From Datisca glomerata (lineage: Eukaryota; Streptophyta; Magnoliopsida; Cucurbitales; Datiscaceae), in the NCBI GenBank assembly GCA_003255025.1, contig QANY01005557.1, positions 1 to 64,000 on the forward strand: a stretch of 64,000 nt of DNA, in the 5' to 3' direction. Both the position numbers and the translations under genes were made by a program. A model generated the notes under the pieces. That model did no database searches, had not been told where the DNA came from, and saw only the letters and a list, made by a program, of their open reading frames with translations. Shown in pieces: positions 1 to 11,957 of this stretch; the stretch's first letter is position 1; each line of letters opens with the position of its first letter.

Positions 1-516
1 TACGTACTAAAGCGATCCAACACATTATCAATATAATATGTTTGAGACAGTGCCAATTGTATGTTATTCCTATCTCGAAATATCTGAATACCTAAGACAA
101 ATGCAGCTTCTCCAAGATCCTTCATATTAAATTGCTTTGCATGCCAAATCTTGACATCAAATAATTTTGTTATATCATTCCCAATGAGTAGAATATCATC
201 TACATACATGACTAGAAAAAACATATTCCCTTCATGTATCAGCTTATACACATAGGGATCGTCCGCTAACTATTTAAAATCATAGTTCTTAACAGTTTCG
301 TTGAATCTAATATTCCACGATCGTGACGCTTGCTTAAGTCCATAAATGGATTTCTGCAGTTCACAAACTTTGCCCTTTTGGCCTTTCTCCATGAACTCAT
401 CTGGTTGAGTCATATAAATGCGCTCATCAAGATTGTCATTTAGAAAAGCAGTCTTGACGTCCATTTTCTAGATTTCATAATTAAGGGCAGTAACAATGGA
501 TAAAAGAATTCGGATT
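1..516 (-). pseudogene. Ty1/copia reverse transcriptase fragment (3' part)
   Basis: Read on the minus strand this is the middle of a Ty1/copia pol reading frame. The stretch beginning MDVKTAFLN (about 464 to 270) and the motif SIYGLKQASR are hallmarks of the copia reverse transcriptase. A stop stands just before MDVKTAFLN, and another follows near 270, after which copia-like sequence continues in other frames to the window edge. The upstream part of the same gene resumes at 7196, so this piece was cut off by the gypsy insertion at 517-7195. It is a dead fragment; the rest of the element lies beyond the left edge. Confidence 0.9.
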
Positions 517-1769
517 TGATGAGTGTGTTTCACACTCATATTTTAGATCATTTTAACTTTAATTTTATTGGTTCTTTGAGTTTTATTGTTTGATTTATGT
601 TTGTTTTTATTTTTATCTTGTAGGTTAGATATTCAAATGCATTTGGGATTGATGTTGAAAGATTTGGAAGGCAAATATGCGGATGAAATGAGAAAAAGAT
701 GGATTTAGGAACAACAGCCAGCGTCGTGGCTCTGAACTCTACCTCCGCAATGCTGGCAGCAACCATAAGAAGCAGTAAGTTAATGCCGCAGCTTTGGATT
801 CCCATCGTCGTGATGCTGTGAAATTTTAGATTTTTTTGTGATTTTTTTACTCCAATCCAATCATTGACGAACCCAAGTGTATAAATATAATATTTTAGGT
901 CTTTTAGAGGACTTTTTGGGGATGTGAGAGGCAGAGGAGAAAGCTTTTGGGAGAGGAAACAAAGACGGATCCAATCAGGAGACGGATCTCAACTTCAATT
1001 TATCCTCAAATCTTGTTTTTTCTTCTATTTTCCTCTATGTTCATGAAAATTAGTAAGATGTTTTCTCATTCTAGTATGTTCTAAATTTTTTATCTAGGGC
1101 TACGACGTAGTCAAACCATGATTGTTCATATATTTAGATTTTTAATTCAATCGATGTTTATTCAGTATATTGAGTGTTATAATCCGTTCTTAATGCTTGT
1201 GATCGTTTGGTCAACTATTGCATGATTTTGGATTTAATTTTGAGACTTAGAAGTGATGATTAAACTTGCTCTTTGTTTATAACACTATTAGAAATTCATA
1301 AGTTAAAGATAATTATGGATCTAGTGTAGCAATTGTAATTTCTTATGCTTCATGAGTTTCGATTTATTTAATCTTGACAGAGATGTGGGATTAGTATTTT
1401 TGATTCATTGTTATCGATGCTTGAAAAAGATTGATAATTATATAAGAGAAATTTGTTGCCAATAATTTGATAAACATTGAGTGATTGAGTTTTGGAATCT
1501 TGACAGAGCATATTTGGTTTGGTGAAATCGAAAATCCTAGTGCTTTTAACTAATCATATTTGAATTATTTCTCCTTATCAAGTATTAATCTTTTTAGTTC
1601 AATTTTTCATTCAAAAATCCTAACTTTTCACCACTCTCAATTAGAAGTAAGGTATACTTATTTTTTAATATTTTAATATCAATCAATCCTATGGGTGATA
1701 TTCTATTTTCATAGAAATTTTATTACTTGACGACGATAGTGTACACTTGCACTCTAGAAAAATTGTACA
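517..1769 (+). repeat. gypsy 5' LTR
   Basis: Starts TGATGAGTG and ends ATTGTACA just before the primer-binding site. It aligns over its full length, about 1.25 kb, with 5935-7195. Shared landmarks are CACTCATATTTTAGAT near the start, a TTTTAGAGGACTTTTTGGGG segment, and CTTGCACTCTAGAAAAAT at the end. Confidence 0.88.
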
Positions 1770-1776
1770 AAGTTTT

Positions 1777-1794
1777 TGGCGCCGTTGCCGGGGA
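1777..1794 (+). other. Primer-binding site (tRNA-Asp type)
   Basis: TGGCGCCGTTGCCGGGGA is complementary to the 3' end of plant tRNA-Asp including its CCA tail. It lies 7 bases after the 5' LTR end and primes minus-strand DNA synthesis in Athila/Tat elements. Confidence 0.88.
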
Positions 1795-1917
1795 TTGATT
1801 TTGTTTATTAATATTGGAGTTACGTATCCTTAATTTTAGTATGGGTCTTAATTTTTATTTGTTTATGATTGTTTTTATTTTGAATTTTCAGACATTTTCT
1901 AAGGTGAGTAAGAAAAT

Positions 1918-2650
1918 TTGGAAGCTTTTAAACAACCTCAAGAAATCATGGAAGAGGCTAGAGAAAATCCTGAAATTGTGAATAACAAAAAAAATCGGGC
2001 AATTCAGGATTATGTTGTGCTAATGGTCAACGAGGCCGCATCTGCTATTCAACGTCATGTTATTAATGCTAAAAATTTTGAGATTAAGCCGGCTATCATT
2101 CACATGGTGCAAACAAATCAGTTCAGTGGCATGCCTAATGATGATCCAAATGTTCACATAACCACTTTCCTCAAAATTTGTGAGACATTTAAGCACAACA
2201 ATGTCTCAATTAATGTAATTAGGTTGAGATTATTCTCATTTTCACTTCGAGATAAGGCTAAGAGTTAGTTGAACTCTTTACTCGCTGGATCGCTCACCAC
2301 TCGGGATGGACTTTTTGAGAAATATTTGGCTAAATTCTTTCCACCAGCTAAAACAGCCAAGATGAGGAACGAGATCATTACTTTTGTCCAATATGATATG
2401 GAGTCTCTTTATGAAGCTTGGGAGAGGTTTAAAGAGATGTTCAGAGGATGCCAACATCATGGATTCCCTAGATGGCTACAAGTCGAAACTTTCTACAATG
2501 GTTTGGGAAATTCAACGAGGACACTAATGGATGCAGCAACATGAGGAGCTTTAATGGGCAAAACACATGATGAGGCTTATTCTTTACTTGAATAAATGGT
2601 TGTTAATGCCTATCAATGGCCAATTGAGCGCAACGTACTGAGAAATATTC
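1918..2650 (+). pseudogene. gypsy gag (Retrotrans_gag family), broken
   Basis: The frame encodes a plant gypsy gag: FEIKPAIIHMVQTNQFSGM is followed by the RLRLFSFSLRDKAKS block typical of PF03732. The frame is open from 1918 to a TAG at 2266-2268 that replaces the conserved Trp of the K(S/A)W(L/F) motif. It continues in the same frame with SLTTRDGLFEKYLAKFFPP and YEAWERFKEMFRGCQHHG, then meets a TGA near 2542. Further stops follow. No ATG supports 1918; the first in-frame ATG is at about 1948. It cannot make intact Gag. Confidence 0.85.
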
Positions 2651-3429
2651 ATGGAGTTCATGAAGTCGATACTCTTACCGCTCTTAGTGCTCAAGTAGCT
2701 ACACTGTCGAAGCAATTGAGATCTTTCACCGCCAATACTAGTATTATTCATGCTTCATAGGAAGTTTGTAATTTGTGAAATAGACATCATCTTAGTATTG
2801 AATGTGAAGCCGATAATCCTTTTGCTCATTCTCAATCAAAACATGTTGATTTGTTGTTGAGAATTACAGCATGTCGAATAACCCATTGTCCAATATTTAT
2901 AACCAAGGGTGGCGAAATCATCCAAAATTCTCTTGGAATAATAATCAGAATATGATGAATACACTAGTTGCTACTCAGCCTCAATTTCAGCCTAAATTTT
3001 CTGTAGAAGATGCTCTTACCTAGCTCATAGTCAATACTACTCAATTTATGGCAAGAACAGATGCTACACTTCATAGGCAAGAAACAAGTATTCAAAGTCA
3101 AGCTGCATCTATTCAGAATTTAGTGCTTCAAATTGGTCAACTGTCAGAAATACTCACTCAAAAGCCACAAAGTTCCCTACCGAGCAACACCGAGAGGAAT
3201 CTAAAAGAATAAGTAAATGTCATTACCCTTTGTAGTGGCAAGGAGTTAGCAGAACCTTAGAAAGCCACTGTTGAAAATTCTCAGCCAATTGGAGCAGAAG
3301 CTGAGACAATGGGTGATGATCTTGTCAAGAGCTTAGAAAAGAATGAAGGCAAGCTTAAGTCAAAGCTATTTCCTGATAATCCTCCACCATATGTTCCACA
3401 TATTCCATGCCCTCACCGATTCTAAAAGG

Positions 3430-4000
3430 AGAAATTGAACAGGCAGTTTTCTAAGTTTCTTGACGTGTTTAGGAAACTACATAAATATCTTTTTGCTGAT
3501 GCTTTGGAACAAATGCTGAGTTATGTCAAATTCATGAAGGATATTCTCTCAAACAAGAGAAAGCTAGAAGGGTATGAGACATTTACTCTTACTGAGGAGT
3601 GTAGTGCTATCTTGCAAAATAAATTGCCTCCAAAGTTAAAGGACCATGAGAGTTTTACTATTCCTTACACCTTTGAGAATTCATATTTTGAAAAGGCTTT
3701 ATGTGATCTTGGGGCTGGTATGAATTTGATGTCATATTGAGTTTACAAGAAACTAGGTCTTGGAGAAGTTTAGCTCACGTAGTATCTTTACAGTTAGCTG
3801 ATCGGTCTATCAAATATCCATTGGGGATTAATGAGGATATTGTGGTAAATGTGGATAAATTTATCTTCTCAACTAATTTTATTGTTCTTGACATGGAGGA
3901 AAACCAATAAATTCCAATTATTCTTGGTAAACCATTTTTAGTCACGAGAAAAACTCTCATTGATGTGCAAAAGGAGAGCTTATTCTGAGAGTGTAAGATG
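3430..4000 (+). pseudogene. gypsy retropepsin (aspartic protease) remnant
   Basis: The frame at 3435-3740 carries the region before the protease (FADALEQM..YVKFMKDILS..KRKLE) and then the active-site region CDLGAGMNLM, which matches the plant Athila/Tat DLGA-(S/G)-(I/M)-N motif, with Asp as catalytic residue. The frame stops at a TGA right after this (MSY*), and the remainder of the domain, including a recognisable IPIILGKPFL-like segment near 3915-3950, is split over several frames. It is dead. Confidence 0.8.
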
Positions 4001-4259
4001 ATTAGATAATTTTTAATGTCTTCAAAGCAATCAAACACCCAAATGATATGAATAGTTGTTTGCGGGTGGATAATGTAAACTTGGAGAAGGTAAACCTAGA
4101 CACCTACCATTTATTGAAAAATCATCGGTGTTAGACCTCCACATTCGGTACACCTTTATGGGAGAAGCATCCACTCAACCTGTCATTATCTCTGCTTCGT
4201 TAAATGATGAACAAGAATACAAGCTGCTGAGGGTGTTGAGAGATCAATAAACGGTCTTA

Positions 4260-5934
4260 AGCTGATCGATTTCTAACACAAAGAGAATTCTAAAGTCAAT
4301 GGACAACGGGTAAAGCCCGGATGATCATTATGTCTGGCTGAAGACATTAAAGCAAGCACTACTAGGAGCCAACCCGATTTTATTTTTATTTTTTCATTTT
4401 TTTAGTTTTTATTATTATTTTCTTTTGCTTATTTTATTTTTGTTTTTCTTTAGGTTTTTATTTAAAAAAACTATGAATGAATTTGGCTCATGCACCACTT
4501 TGCCCTCAGTTGGAGATAACATGAACAACGCATAGAATGACGGGGATGATAGCTCATCATTATTCAAGGAAGTCCTCTCTACTTACTCTTTTTACGTATT
4601 TTCTTTTCATTTAGGTCAATGAAAGTTTTTAGTTTGGGGATGGTGGCTTTAATAACAATTTCTTTTTTTTCTTTTTACGTTCTGTTGTAGACAACACCAT
4701 TGCATATGATGAGATTGGTTTTGAATTATTGATAGCTTTAGAAAAATGATGAATTTGTGTATCGGTGTGTGTTTGAACTAATTATTGATTTACATTTCAC
4801 TAGAGAATCTTGACATTTTGAGCACCTAACCTTGAGCGTTTGATTATCTTTTTTCTTAGAGAAGGTTTATGTGACTTAAGAAATCATTATGATCTAATAA
4901 GAACTCTAGAACCAATTTGAATATTGTTCAAGGTGAAATTATAGGCTACGCTTCACTTAGGACATGATTTAGGTTGTCTTTGGACTGTTTGAGCTTTTCA
5001 AGTCAACCTGTGCATAATTGTTTTCCTAGTCATCCATGTTGAGCCTAAATGGCCATATTTTTTTATCACCCATGATGATTTCATAATCTTATAAAAAATT
5101 CTTAGTAATCCTTTTTACTCATAGTATTTGGGTTTCTGGGAAAATACTTTGAGCTATGACAATTTGGATAGATGGGAGGAGTTTCGATATAAAAAAATTA
5201 TTAATAAATTTGATTTCGTAGCCTCTTGGACTCGAGTGCCTAAGCTCAAATGGGTGTCTTAAAACCTAATACCCTAAGACCAACTTGTTTGGGAGCTATT
5301 AGCTAAAAACTCGTAAAGGAAAAGAGAAACTTAAGGAAATCAAATAAAAAAAGATGGTTGATAATTCAAGAGGTGGAATGACAAGTTTGAGGGTATTACA
5401 AGATAAGTTGAGTTAAGCTCGTTGATTTCTTAGAATGCATGTGTGAGTGCGGGTAAAGATTAAGCTGAAACAATATCATTTATCCTACCTTAAACCCTAA
5501 CCATACATTACAAGCCTACGAAAGTCCTAATTATTCGAAGTGTTGTGGTTTGCCTACAGTAGTGGAGAGTGACATGAAAAATTAGCTTATGGAGTTTTAA
5601 TCTATTTATAGATTAATGGATCCGCTTTTGTGAGACTTGGTTGCATAAACTCATTTAAGACTAAGAAGTTGGACGGCTTCAGGCAACACACACCCACTCA
5701 GGATTTTTTAAAGTGTAATGTAAGTTGGTGTTTGTGTTGAAACTCTACATGATCACAATTCATAAGTTTTTCTTAGGTTATCGCTATTTTGAAATATCTG
5801 AGGCATGTTTAGTTAGTCAAAACATTTCATCATTTGATCCGTAGTTTTTCTTAATTAGTGTTAAATATTTTCTTGTTTGATTTTTTATTTTAGTTTTGCT
5901 CGAGGACTAGGAAAAATTGAAGTTTAGGACAATT
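4260..5934 (+). other. gypsy 3' untranslated region and polypurine tract
   Basis: After the likely end of the integrase frame (about 4380) this stretch has no long reading frame. It is rich in T runs and contains TTTTGCTCGAGGACTAGG near 5895-5912, a sequence commonly found before the 3' LTR in plant gypsy elements. The polypurine tract (about 5911-5930) is degenerate. Bases 4499-5525 occur again in inverted form at 11005-11957. Confidence 0.7.
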
Positions 5935-7195
5935 CGACGAGTGTATTTTACACTCATATTTTAGATAATCTTAACTTTAATCTTATTGGTTCTTTTAGTT
6001 TTATTGTTTGATTTAAGTTTATTTTTTTATCTTGTAGGTTAGATATTCAAATGCATTTGGGTTGATTTTGAAATATTTAGAAGATAAAAATACGGATAAC
6101 ATTGGGAAAAAGACGGATCTAGGCAGAATAGCCAGAGTCGCGGCGCTGGATTCCACCGCAACGACGCTGGAAGCAACCACAAGAAGTAGTAAGCCAGCGT
6201 CGTGACGTTGGTGCCTGACAGATTGGCTAGCGGTGTAATGCTGACACGATTTTAGATTTTTTTTTATGATTTTTTAACTCCAATTCCAATCATTGTCGAG
6301 CCCTAGTGTGTGAATATAATATTTTAGGTCTTTTAGAGGACTTTTTGGGGACGTGAGAGGCAGAGGAGAAAGGTTTTGAGAGAGGAAACAAAGATGGATC
6401 CAATTGGGAGACAGATCTCAACTTTAATTTATCCTCAAATCTTGTTTTTTCTTCTCTTTTCCTCTATGTTCATGAATATTATTAGGATATTTTCTAATTC
6501 TAGTATGTTCTAAATTTCATATCTAGGGATATGATGTAGTCAAACCATGATTGTTCATATATTTTTATTTTAATTCAATCGATGTTTATTCAATATTATT
6601 GAGTGTTATAATCCGTTCTTAATGCCTCTGATCATTTGACCAACTATTGCATGATTTTTTATTTAATTCTGAGGCTGAGAAGTGATGATTAAATTTACTC
6701 TTTGTTTATAACACCATTAGAATTTTATAAGTTAGAGATAATTATGGATCTAGTGTAGCAATTGTAATTTCTTATGCTTCATGAATTTCAATTAAATTTA
6801 TTTAATCTTAACATAGATGTGAGAATAATATTTTTGATTCATTACTAGATGCTTGAGAAAGATTGATAATTATATAAGAGAAATTTGTTGTCAATAATTT
6901 GATAAACATTGTTGATTGAGTTTTAGAATTTAGAGCATGTTTAGTTTGGTGAAATCAAAAACCCTAGAGTTTTTAACTAATCATATTTGAATTATTTCTC
7001 CTTATCAAGTATTAATCTTTTTAGTTCAATTTTTCGTTCAAAAATTCTAACTTTTCGTCATTCTCAATTAGAATTAAGGTATACCTATTTTAATATTTTA
7101 ATATCAATCAATCATGTGTACGATATTTTATTTTCATAGATATTTTATTGCTTGACGACAATATGGTACACTTGCACTCTAGAAAAATCGTAACA
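5935..7195 (+). repeat. gypsy 3' LTR
   Basis: Partner of the LTR at 517-1769. Its first bases are CGACGAGTG instead of TGATGAGTG, so the terminal TG is mutated; it ends AAATCGTAACA. Scattered substitutions and small indels separate the two LTRs. Confidence 0.88.
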
Positions 7196-9660
7196 TGATG
7201 AATTTAAGCATGACCACCAGCGAGAAGATATCATCATAGTATATTCCTTCCTTTTGGGTGTAGCCCTTGGCTACTAGCCTAACTTTGAATGTCTTTATAT
7301 TCTCATATGGACCTCTTTTATTCTTATAGATCCATTTGCATCATACGGGTTTTACCCCTTTAGGAGGATCTACAAGCTTCCAGATTTCGTTCGAGTACAT
7401 CGAATGTATCTCAACGTTCATGGCTTCTTGTCATAAGTTTGCTTCAGCACCAGTCATGGCGTCTAAGTAGGAGACAGGTTCATCAAGGTCTTTATCTGAG
7501 ACGTCTGTCAAAGCTTCTCTATAGGACATATACCTCTCAGGTTATCTCACAACCCTCCCACTACGTCGAGGCTCCACAGACTCTGGCTCCTATCGTGTTT
7601 CTTCCATTATTGAATCAGAAACAATGTAAGATTGGGGAGTCGGTGTCCTCTCACTCAATAATTCCTCTAGCACAACTATGCTTCTCGACTGTACAGTTTT
7701 AATGTAATATTCTTCAAGAAAATGAGCATTCATGCTAACGAATGTTTTCTGGTCAGTCGTACTATAGAAGATTTACCCTTCGTTCCTTTAGGATATCCTA
7801 CGGACACGCACAATTCTGAATGACAGGCCAACTTGCCTGTCTTCAGTTATAGAACATGTGATGGGCACCTCTATATTTTAAAATGGTTAATAGACAAATT
7901 TCGTGCACACCATCTTTCATATGGTGTACCAGGCACCGTCTTCGACGAGACTTGGTTCAGAATATATGCCGTTATTTTCAATCCCCAGGAGGAATCTGAG
8001 AGGGTTGAATAACCCATCAAGACTCTAACCATATCCACCAGAGCTTGATTCCTTCTCTCTAGCACACCATTTTGTTGTGGCATACCTGGTGATGTAAGCT
8101 GAGAAAAAATACATTCTTCTTTAAGAAAGTCTTCAAATTCTCCTAGCAAGTACTATCCACCACGATCGGATTGTAGTGTTTTGATTTATTTTTCTAATTG
8201 CTTTTCAGCCAATGCCTTATACTCTTTGAACTTTTCAAATGTTTCAGACTTTTGATATAAATATGACCAAAATGTGAATAGTTACCAGTGAAGGTTATGA
8301 AGTATTCATAACCTCCCCTTTGCTTGGATATTCAATGACCCACATACATAACTATGTACGAGTTCATGGCATTGAGTGGCTCTTTCACCTTCTGCTAAAA
8401 ACATTTTCTTGGTCATTTTACCTTCAATATATGATTCGCATATTAGTGGTGATCCCACACTTAAAGTTTGTAAAGGACTATCCTTTACAAGCCTTTTAAT
8501 CATGTCTAGGCTAATATGCTCAAGGCGTAAGTGCCACAAATAGGTTAGATCGGTTAAGTCATACTTCAACCTTTTATTATCCCTTTGTGAATCATTATTC
8601 ACTTCAGTGTCACATATCATTGGAACTATTGATTTTACACGAAACAATTTATAAAATATGCGTGCAACAGTAATTAGGCATTCATTTCTATAAATTTTAA
8701 TATATTTATCAATGAATTTAAGATCAAATATTTGCTCAATTAATGCACCAATAGAAATAAGATTCTTCCCAAAAACTGGGATATAATCTATATCACGTAA
8801 AATAATAAAATATTTCTCAAAACATAATTTAATAGTTCATACAGATACAACTGATACTAGTGCTCTATTACCCCAGCGGAAGCTGCACTCACCATCGTCA
8901 AGCATTCTTACTTCCCTAAACCCCTACAGGGAGCAACAAATATGGTTAGTAGATGTAGAGTCTACAATCCAATATAAAGTAGAGTCAGCTACATAATATG
9001 CCTCAGTAACCATTATTATACCTTTAGATATCAACGCTTTGAGATACTCTGGGCAGTTGATTTTTCAATGACCAGCAGCTCCATAGTGATTGCACTTGTC
9101 TTTCGACTTGTCTACTTTCACGGTGCTCTTACATTTGGAAGCTCTCGGCTTCTGCTTCTTCGCTTTCCTGGGACCTCTTCTTTGTTTCTTCTTAGAGCCA
9201 GATGTGGAAGACTTTATTTCAGTAAAGTTAGCCTCTCCAGACTTCCTATTGCTCTTCAAAAATAGAGTCTCCGCAGCTTGCAGCTCCTTCATGAGCTCAT
9301 GAAGTGAGCACTTCAACTTATTCATCGAATAATTAAGCTTGAAGTTCTCAAAAGTACTACGCAAAGTCTTTAGGTCATATCCACCTGAGTCTCACCATCA
9401 ACCTCAACACTTATGATCTTCATCTCATTCAGATAACTTATGATCAGCATTATATGTTCTCTGACAGGGGTTCCAGGTTCCATCCTACAGTTAATGAATT
9501 TGTGTATAGCTGTCTATCTAGCTTGACGACCCTGATCTCTGAACATTTCGGTGATATTCAACATCATATCAGCAGTGGTCTAAAAATTTTGATGTTGTTG
9601 TTCGCATTAAGAATAGATGAGAGAGGGGATAGCGACATAATTACTAAAAAGAATAAATAA
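7196..9660 (-). pseudogene. Ty1/copia gag-pol, decayed (5' two thirds of the split element)
   Basis: Read from right to left. An ATG near 9642 opens MSLSPLSSILN, a typical copia gag start, but gag is deleted soon after. A gag C-terminal part (FENFKLNYSMNK) and a zinc knuckle of CNHYGAAGHWKINC type (about 9065-9010) follow. Next come a protease remnant, the pre-integrase/His-Cys domain (WHLRLEHISLDMIKRLV..CESYIEGKMTK, 8306-8647), the integrase core end (PQQNGVLERRNQALVDMVR, about 7871-8149), and the reverse transcriptase N-terminal part (RLVAKGYTQKEG) ending at 7196. Several frameshifts and stops are present. Reverse transcriptase continues at 516 across the gypsy insertion. Confidence 0.87.
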
Positions 9661-10679
9661 AGTGGTGAAAATAAATGCTCAATCGTTTAGAAAAGTATGA
9701 TGCATGATCCAACTACTTAACTATTTAAAAATCCATTAATAAAAATATTTCCTGCATGATGTTATGATAAAAAACGATAGCTTGTCTCATCGAGGGATGA
9801 AGTCCAAACTATCTTCTATCGTATCGAGACTCTTCTCGTTTGGTTAATGCTCAAATGTCTCTATATCTAGTTTAACCAATCACCAATGGTTTTAGTCACC
9901 TTGACCCCATTGAATAGCCCCTCAGTTTAATTTAATCAGATATGTTAATTTTGAATTAATTGATATCTAGATATTTATCTAATTAAAACACAAGTCTTAA
10001 TCAGTGATTCTTATTAATAGGTGTGTGAATAAATTAAACTGGCTAGATATTCAATGAATTGAGTCATTGATTAAGACTTGTGAACTGTACGAGACAATTC
10101 ACTATTATGTCTTTCTTATTCACAGTCAACAAAGTAGTTAATGAAATAATAACAATAGGGGTAAAATAGTAACTTTACATTCCAATCTTGTTACTGATAT
10201 TCACGATGGGTATTATGTTAAAATATTTTGTGGACCGTGAAAATAAAAAGGGTTTATTTACACCAACATAAAATGTAGCGTGCATGAATCGAGAGTTGAT
10301 CTGACATCAAACTTATAGTGGAGTCGTACGATGTCAGAATTAAATAGGTCAAAAATTTATGGAGATAAATTCACCGGGTATTTGAATCATTAGCTTTTTT
10401 CATGTGGGTCCATCCGGTCTAAGAAATAGCTCATGAGAACAGAAATAAAGAAACGAAGTAAATTAGATCAAAATGTGTTTTGGTACCAATGCATATTTTC
10501 TACACCTATATGTCATGAGTGATGTCACTTAATTAGTTAAGTGTGATTATTTGTATTGAAATTAATTAGTTTATTACTTTCTAATTATTGGATAATTAAT
10601 AAATAAAATTTAATTAATTAATTAATTAATAACGATCAATTAAATCTATCAATTGGATTGATAAATTTTACCTCAACTA
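9661..10679 (-). mobile_element. copia untranslated leader and 5' LTR remnant
   Basis: This AT-rich 1 kb lies upstream of the minus-strand copia gag start. On the minus strand it contains a leader-like segment (GAGTCTCGATACGA.. then CTTCATCCCTCGATGAG) resembling 12580-12620 in front of the other copia element. No reading frame of note is present. The LTR boundary and primer-binding site could not be fixed, and the right side is cut by the MITE at 10682. A TAATTAATTAAT run lies at 10612-10630. Confidence 0.45.
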
Positions 10680-10681
10680 TA

Positions 10682-10894
10682 ACATTGTGAAGATGATTTT
10701 TTGCAATTTGAATATATGAGGGTAAATTTTTAGAAATTTAAGATATATTGGTATATTTGTAAATATAAAAAATTAGATATTTATAAAATCTAATTGCTAT
10801 TAGATATTTGTAAAATAAAAATCAGATATTTATTTTATAAATACAAAAATTTACCCTCATATATTCAAATTGCCAAACATCATCTTTACAGTGT
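10682..10894. mobile_element. MITE, 213 bp, TA target duplication
   Basis: Two inverted ends of about 50 bp: the left begins ACATTGTGAAGATGAT and continues through CAATTTGAATATATGAGGG; the right, reverse-complemented, begins ACACTGTAAAGATGAT and shares the same interior. A TA dinucleotide flanks both sides (10680-10681 and 10895-10896). There is no coding capacity. TA duplications fit Tc1/mariner-type or PIF/Harbinger-type MITEs; the ends do not match the Stowaway consensus, so the superfamily is left open. Confidence 0.8.
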
Positions 10895-10904
10895 TAAGCT
10901 AGTA

Positions 10905-10997
10905 GCCAAGAGGTCCATATGAGAATGTAGACACATTCAAAGTTAGGCTAGTAGCTAGGGGCTACACCCAAAAGGAAGGAATATACGATGATGATAT
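10905..10997 (+). pseudogene. copia reverse transcriptase fragment, inverted copy
   Basis: From GAGGTCCATATGAGAAT onward this matches the reverse complement of about 7215-7320 (copia reverse transcriptase, RLVA.GYTQKEGIY) with few changes. It joins directly to an inverted piece of gypsy 3' region at about 10998. Confidence 0.82.
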
Positions 10998-11957
10998 CTT
11001 TCGTAGGCTTGTAATGTATGGTTAGGGTTTAGGGTAGGATAAATGATATTGTTTCAGCTTAATCTTTACACATAGTCACACATGCATTCTAAGGAATCAA
11101 CGAGCTTAACTCAACTTACCTTGTAATACCCTCAAACTTGTCATTCCACCTCTTTAATTATCAACCATCCTTTTTTTTTATTTGAATTCCTTAAGTTTCT
11201 TTTTTTCTTAATGAGTTTTCAGCTAATAGCTCCCGAACCAGTTGGTCTTAGGGTATTAGGTGTTAAGACACCCATTTGAGCTTAGTCACTCAAGTCTAAG
11301 AGTCTACGAAATCAATTTTATTAATAACTTTTTTTATATCGAAACTCCTCCCATCTATCCAAATTGTCATAGCTCAAAGTATTTTTCCAGAAATCCAAAT
11401 ACTATGAGTAAAAAGGATTACTAGGAATTTTTTATAAGATTATGAAATCGTCATGGGTGATAAAAAATATGGCCATTTAGGCTCAACAGGGATTACTAGG
11501 AAAACAATTATGCACAGGTTGACTTGAAAATCTCAAACAATCCAAAGACAACCTAAATCATGTCCTAAGTGAAGCGTAGCCTATAATTTCACCTTGAACA
11601 ATATTCAAATTGGTTCTAGAGTTCTTATTAGATCATAATGATTTGATTTCTTAAGTCACATAAACCTTCCCTAAGAAAAAAGATAATCAAACGTTCAAGG
11701 TTAGGTGCTCAAAATGTCAGGATTCTCTAGTGAAATGTAAATCAATAATTAGTTCAAACACACACCGATACACAAATTCATCATTTTTCCAAAGCTATCA
11801 ATAATTCAAAATCAATCTCATCATGTGCAATAGTGTTGTCTACAACAGAAAGTAAAAAGAAAAAATTACGTGAAAAGAGTAAGTAGAGAGGACTTCCTTG
11901 AATAATGATGAGCTATCATCCCCGTCATTCTATGCGTTTTTCATGTTATCTCTCAAA
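10998..11957 (-). repeat. Inverted copy of gypsy 3' untranslated region (4499-5525)
   Basis: The reverse complement matches the gypsy noncoding 3' part nearly throughout. Shared landmarks: CATACATTACAAGCCTACGA (5501-5521; inverted around 11000-11020), GAGGTGGAATGACAAGTTTG, and AACGCATAGAATGACGGGG at the far end. About 80 bp (around 4598-4675) is missing from this copy. No gypsy LTR is attached. Confidence 0.88.

Larger units (their letters stand above)
517..7195 (+). mobile_element. Ty3/gypsy LTR retrotransposon, internally deleted (Athila/Tat-like)
   Basis: A 6.7-kb element bounded by two related LTRs. Directly inside the left LTR is a primer-binding site complementary to tRNA-Asp, as in Athila/Tat plant elements. 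Gag and retropepsin remnants follow. Near 4200-4260 the reading jumps from the beginning of the reverse transcriptase region (a LNDEQEYKLLRVLRDQ-like stretch) to what looks like the C-terminal end of integrase, so reverse transcriptase, RNase H and most of integrase are gone. A long noncoding 3' region (about 4380-5900) leads to a degenerate polypurine tract. The element sits inside a copia pol gene. The flanking duplication is degenerate: GGAT at 512-515 against TGAT at 7196-7199. LTR divergence by eye is several percent or more, so the insertion is old. Confidence 0.87.

Noticed and set aside
11020..11036. Telomere-like TTTAGGG copies
   Set aside because: Only about two units, inside an inverted gypsy fragment; the same bases occur at 5490-5510.
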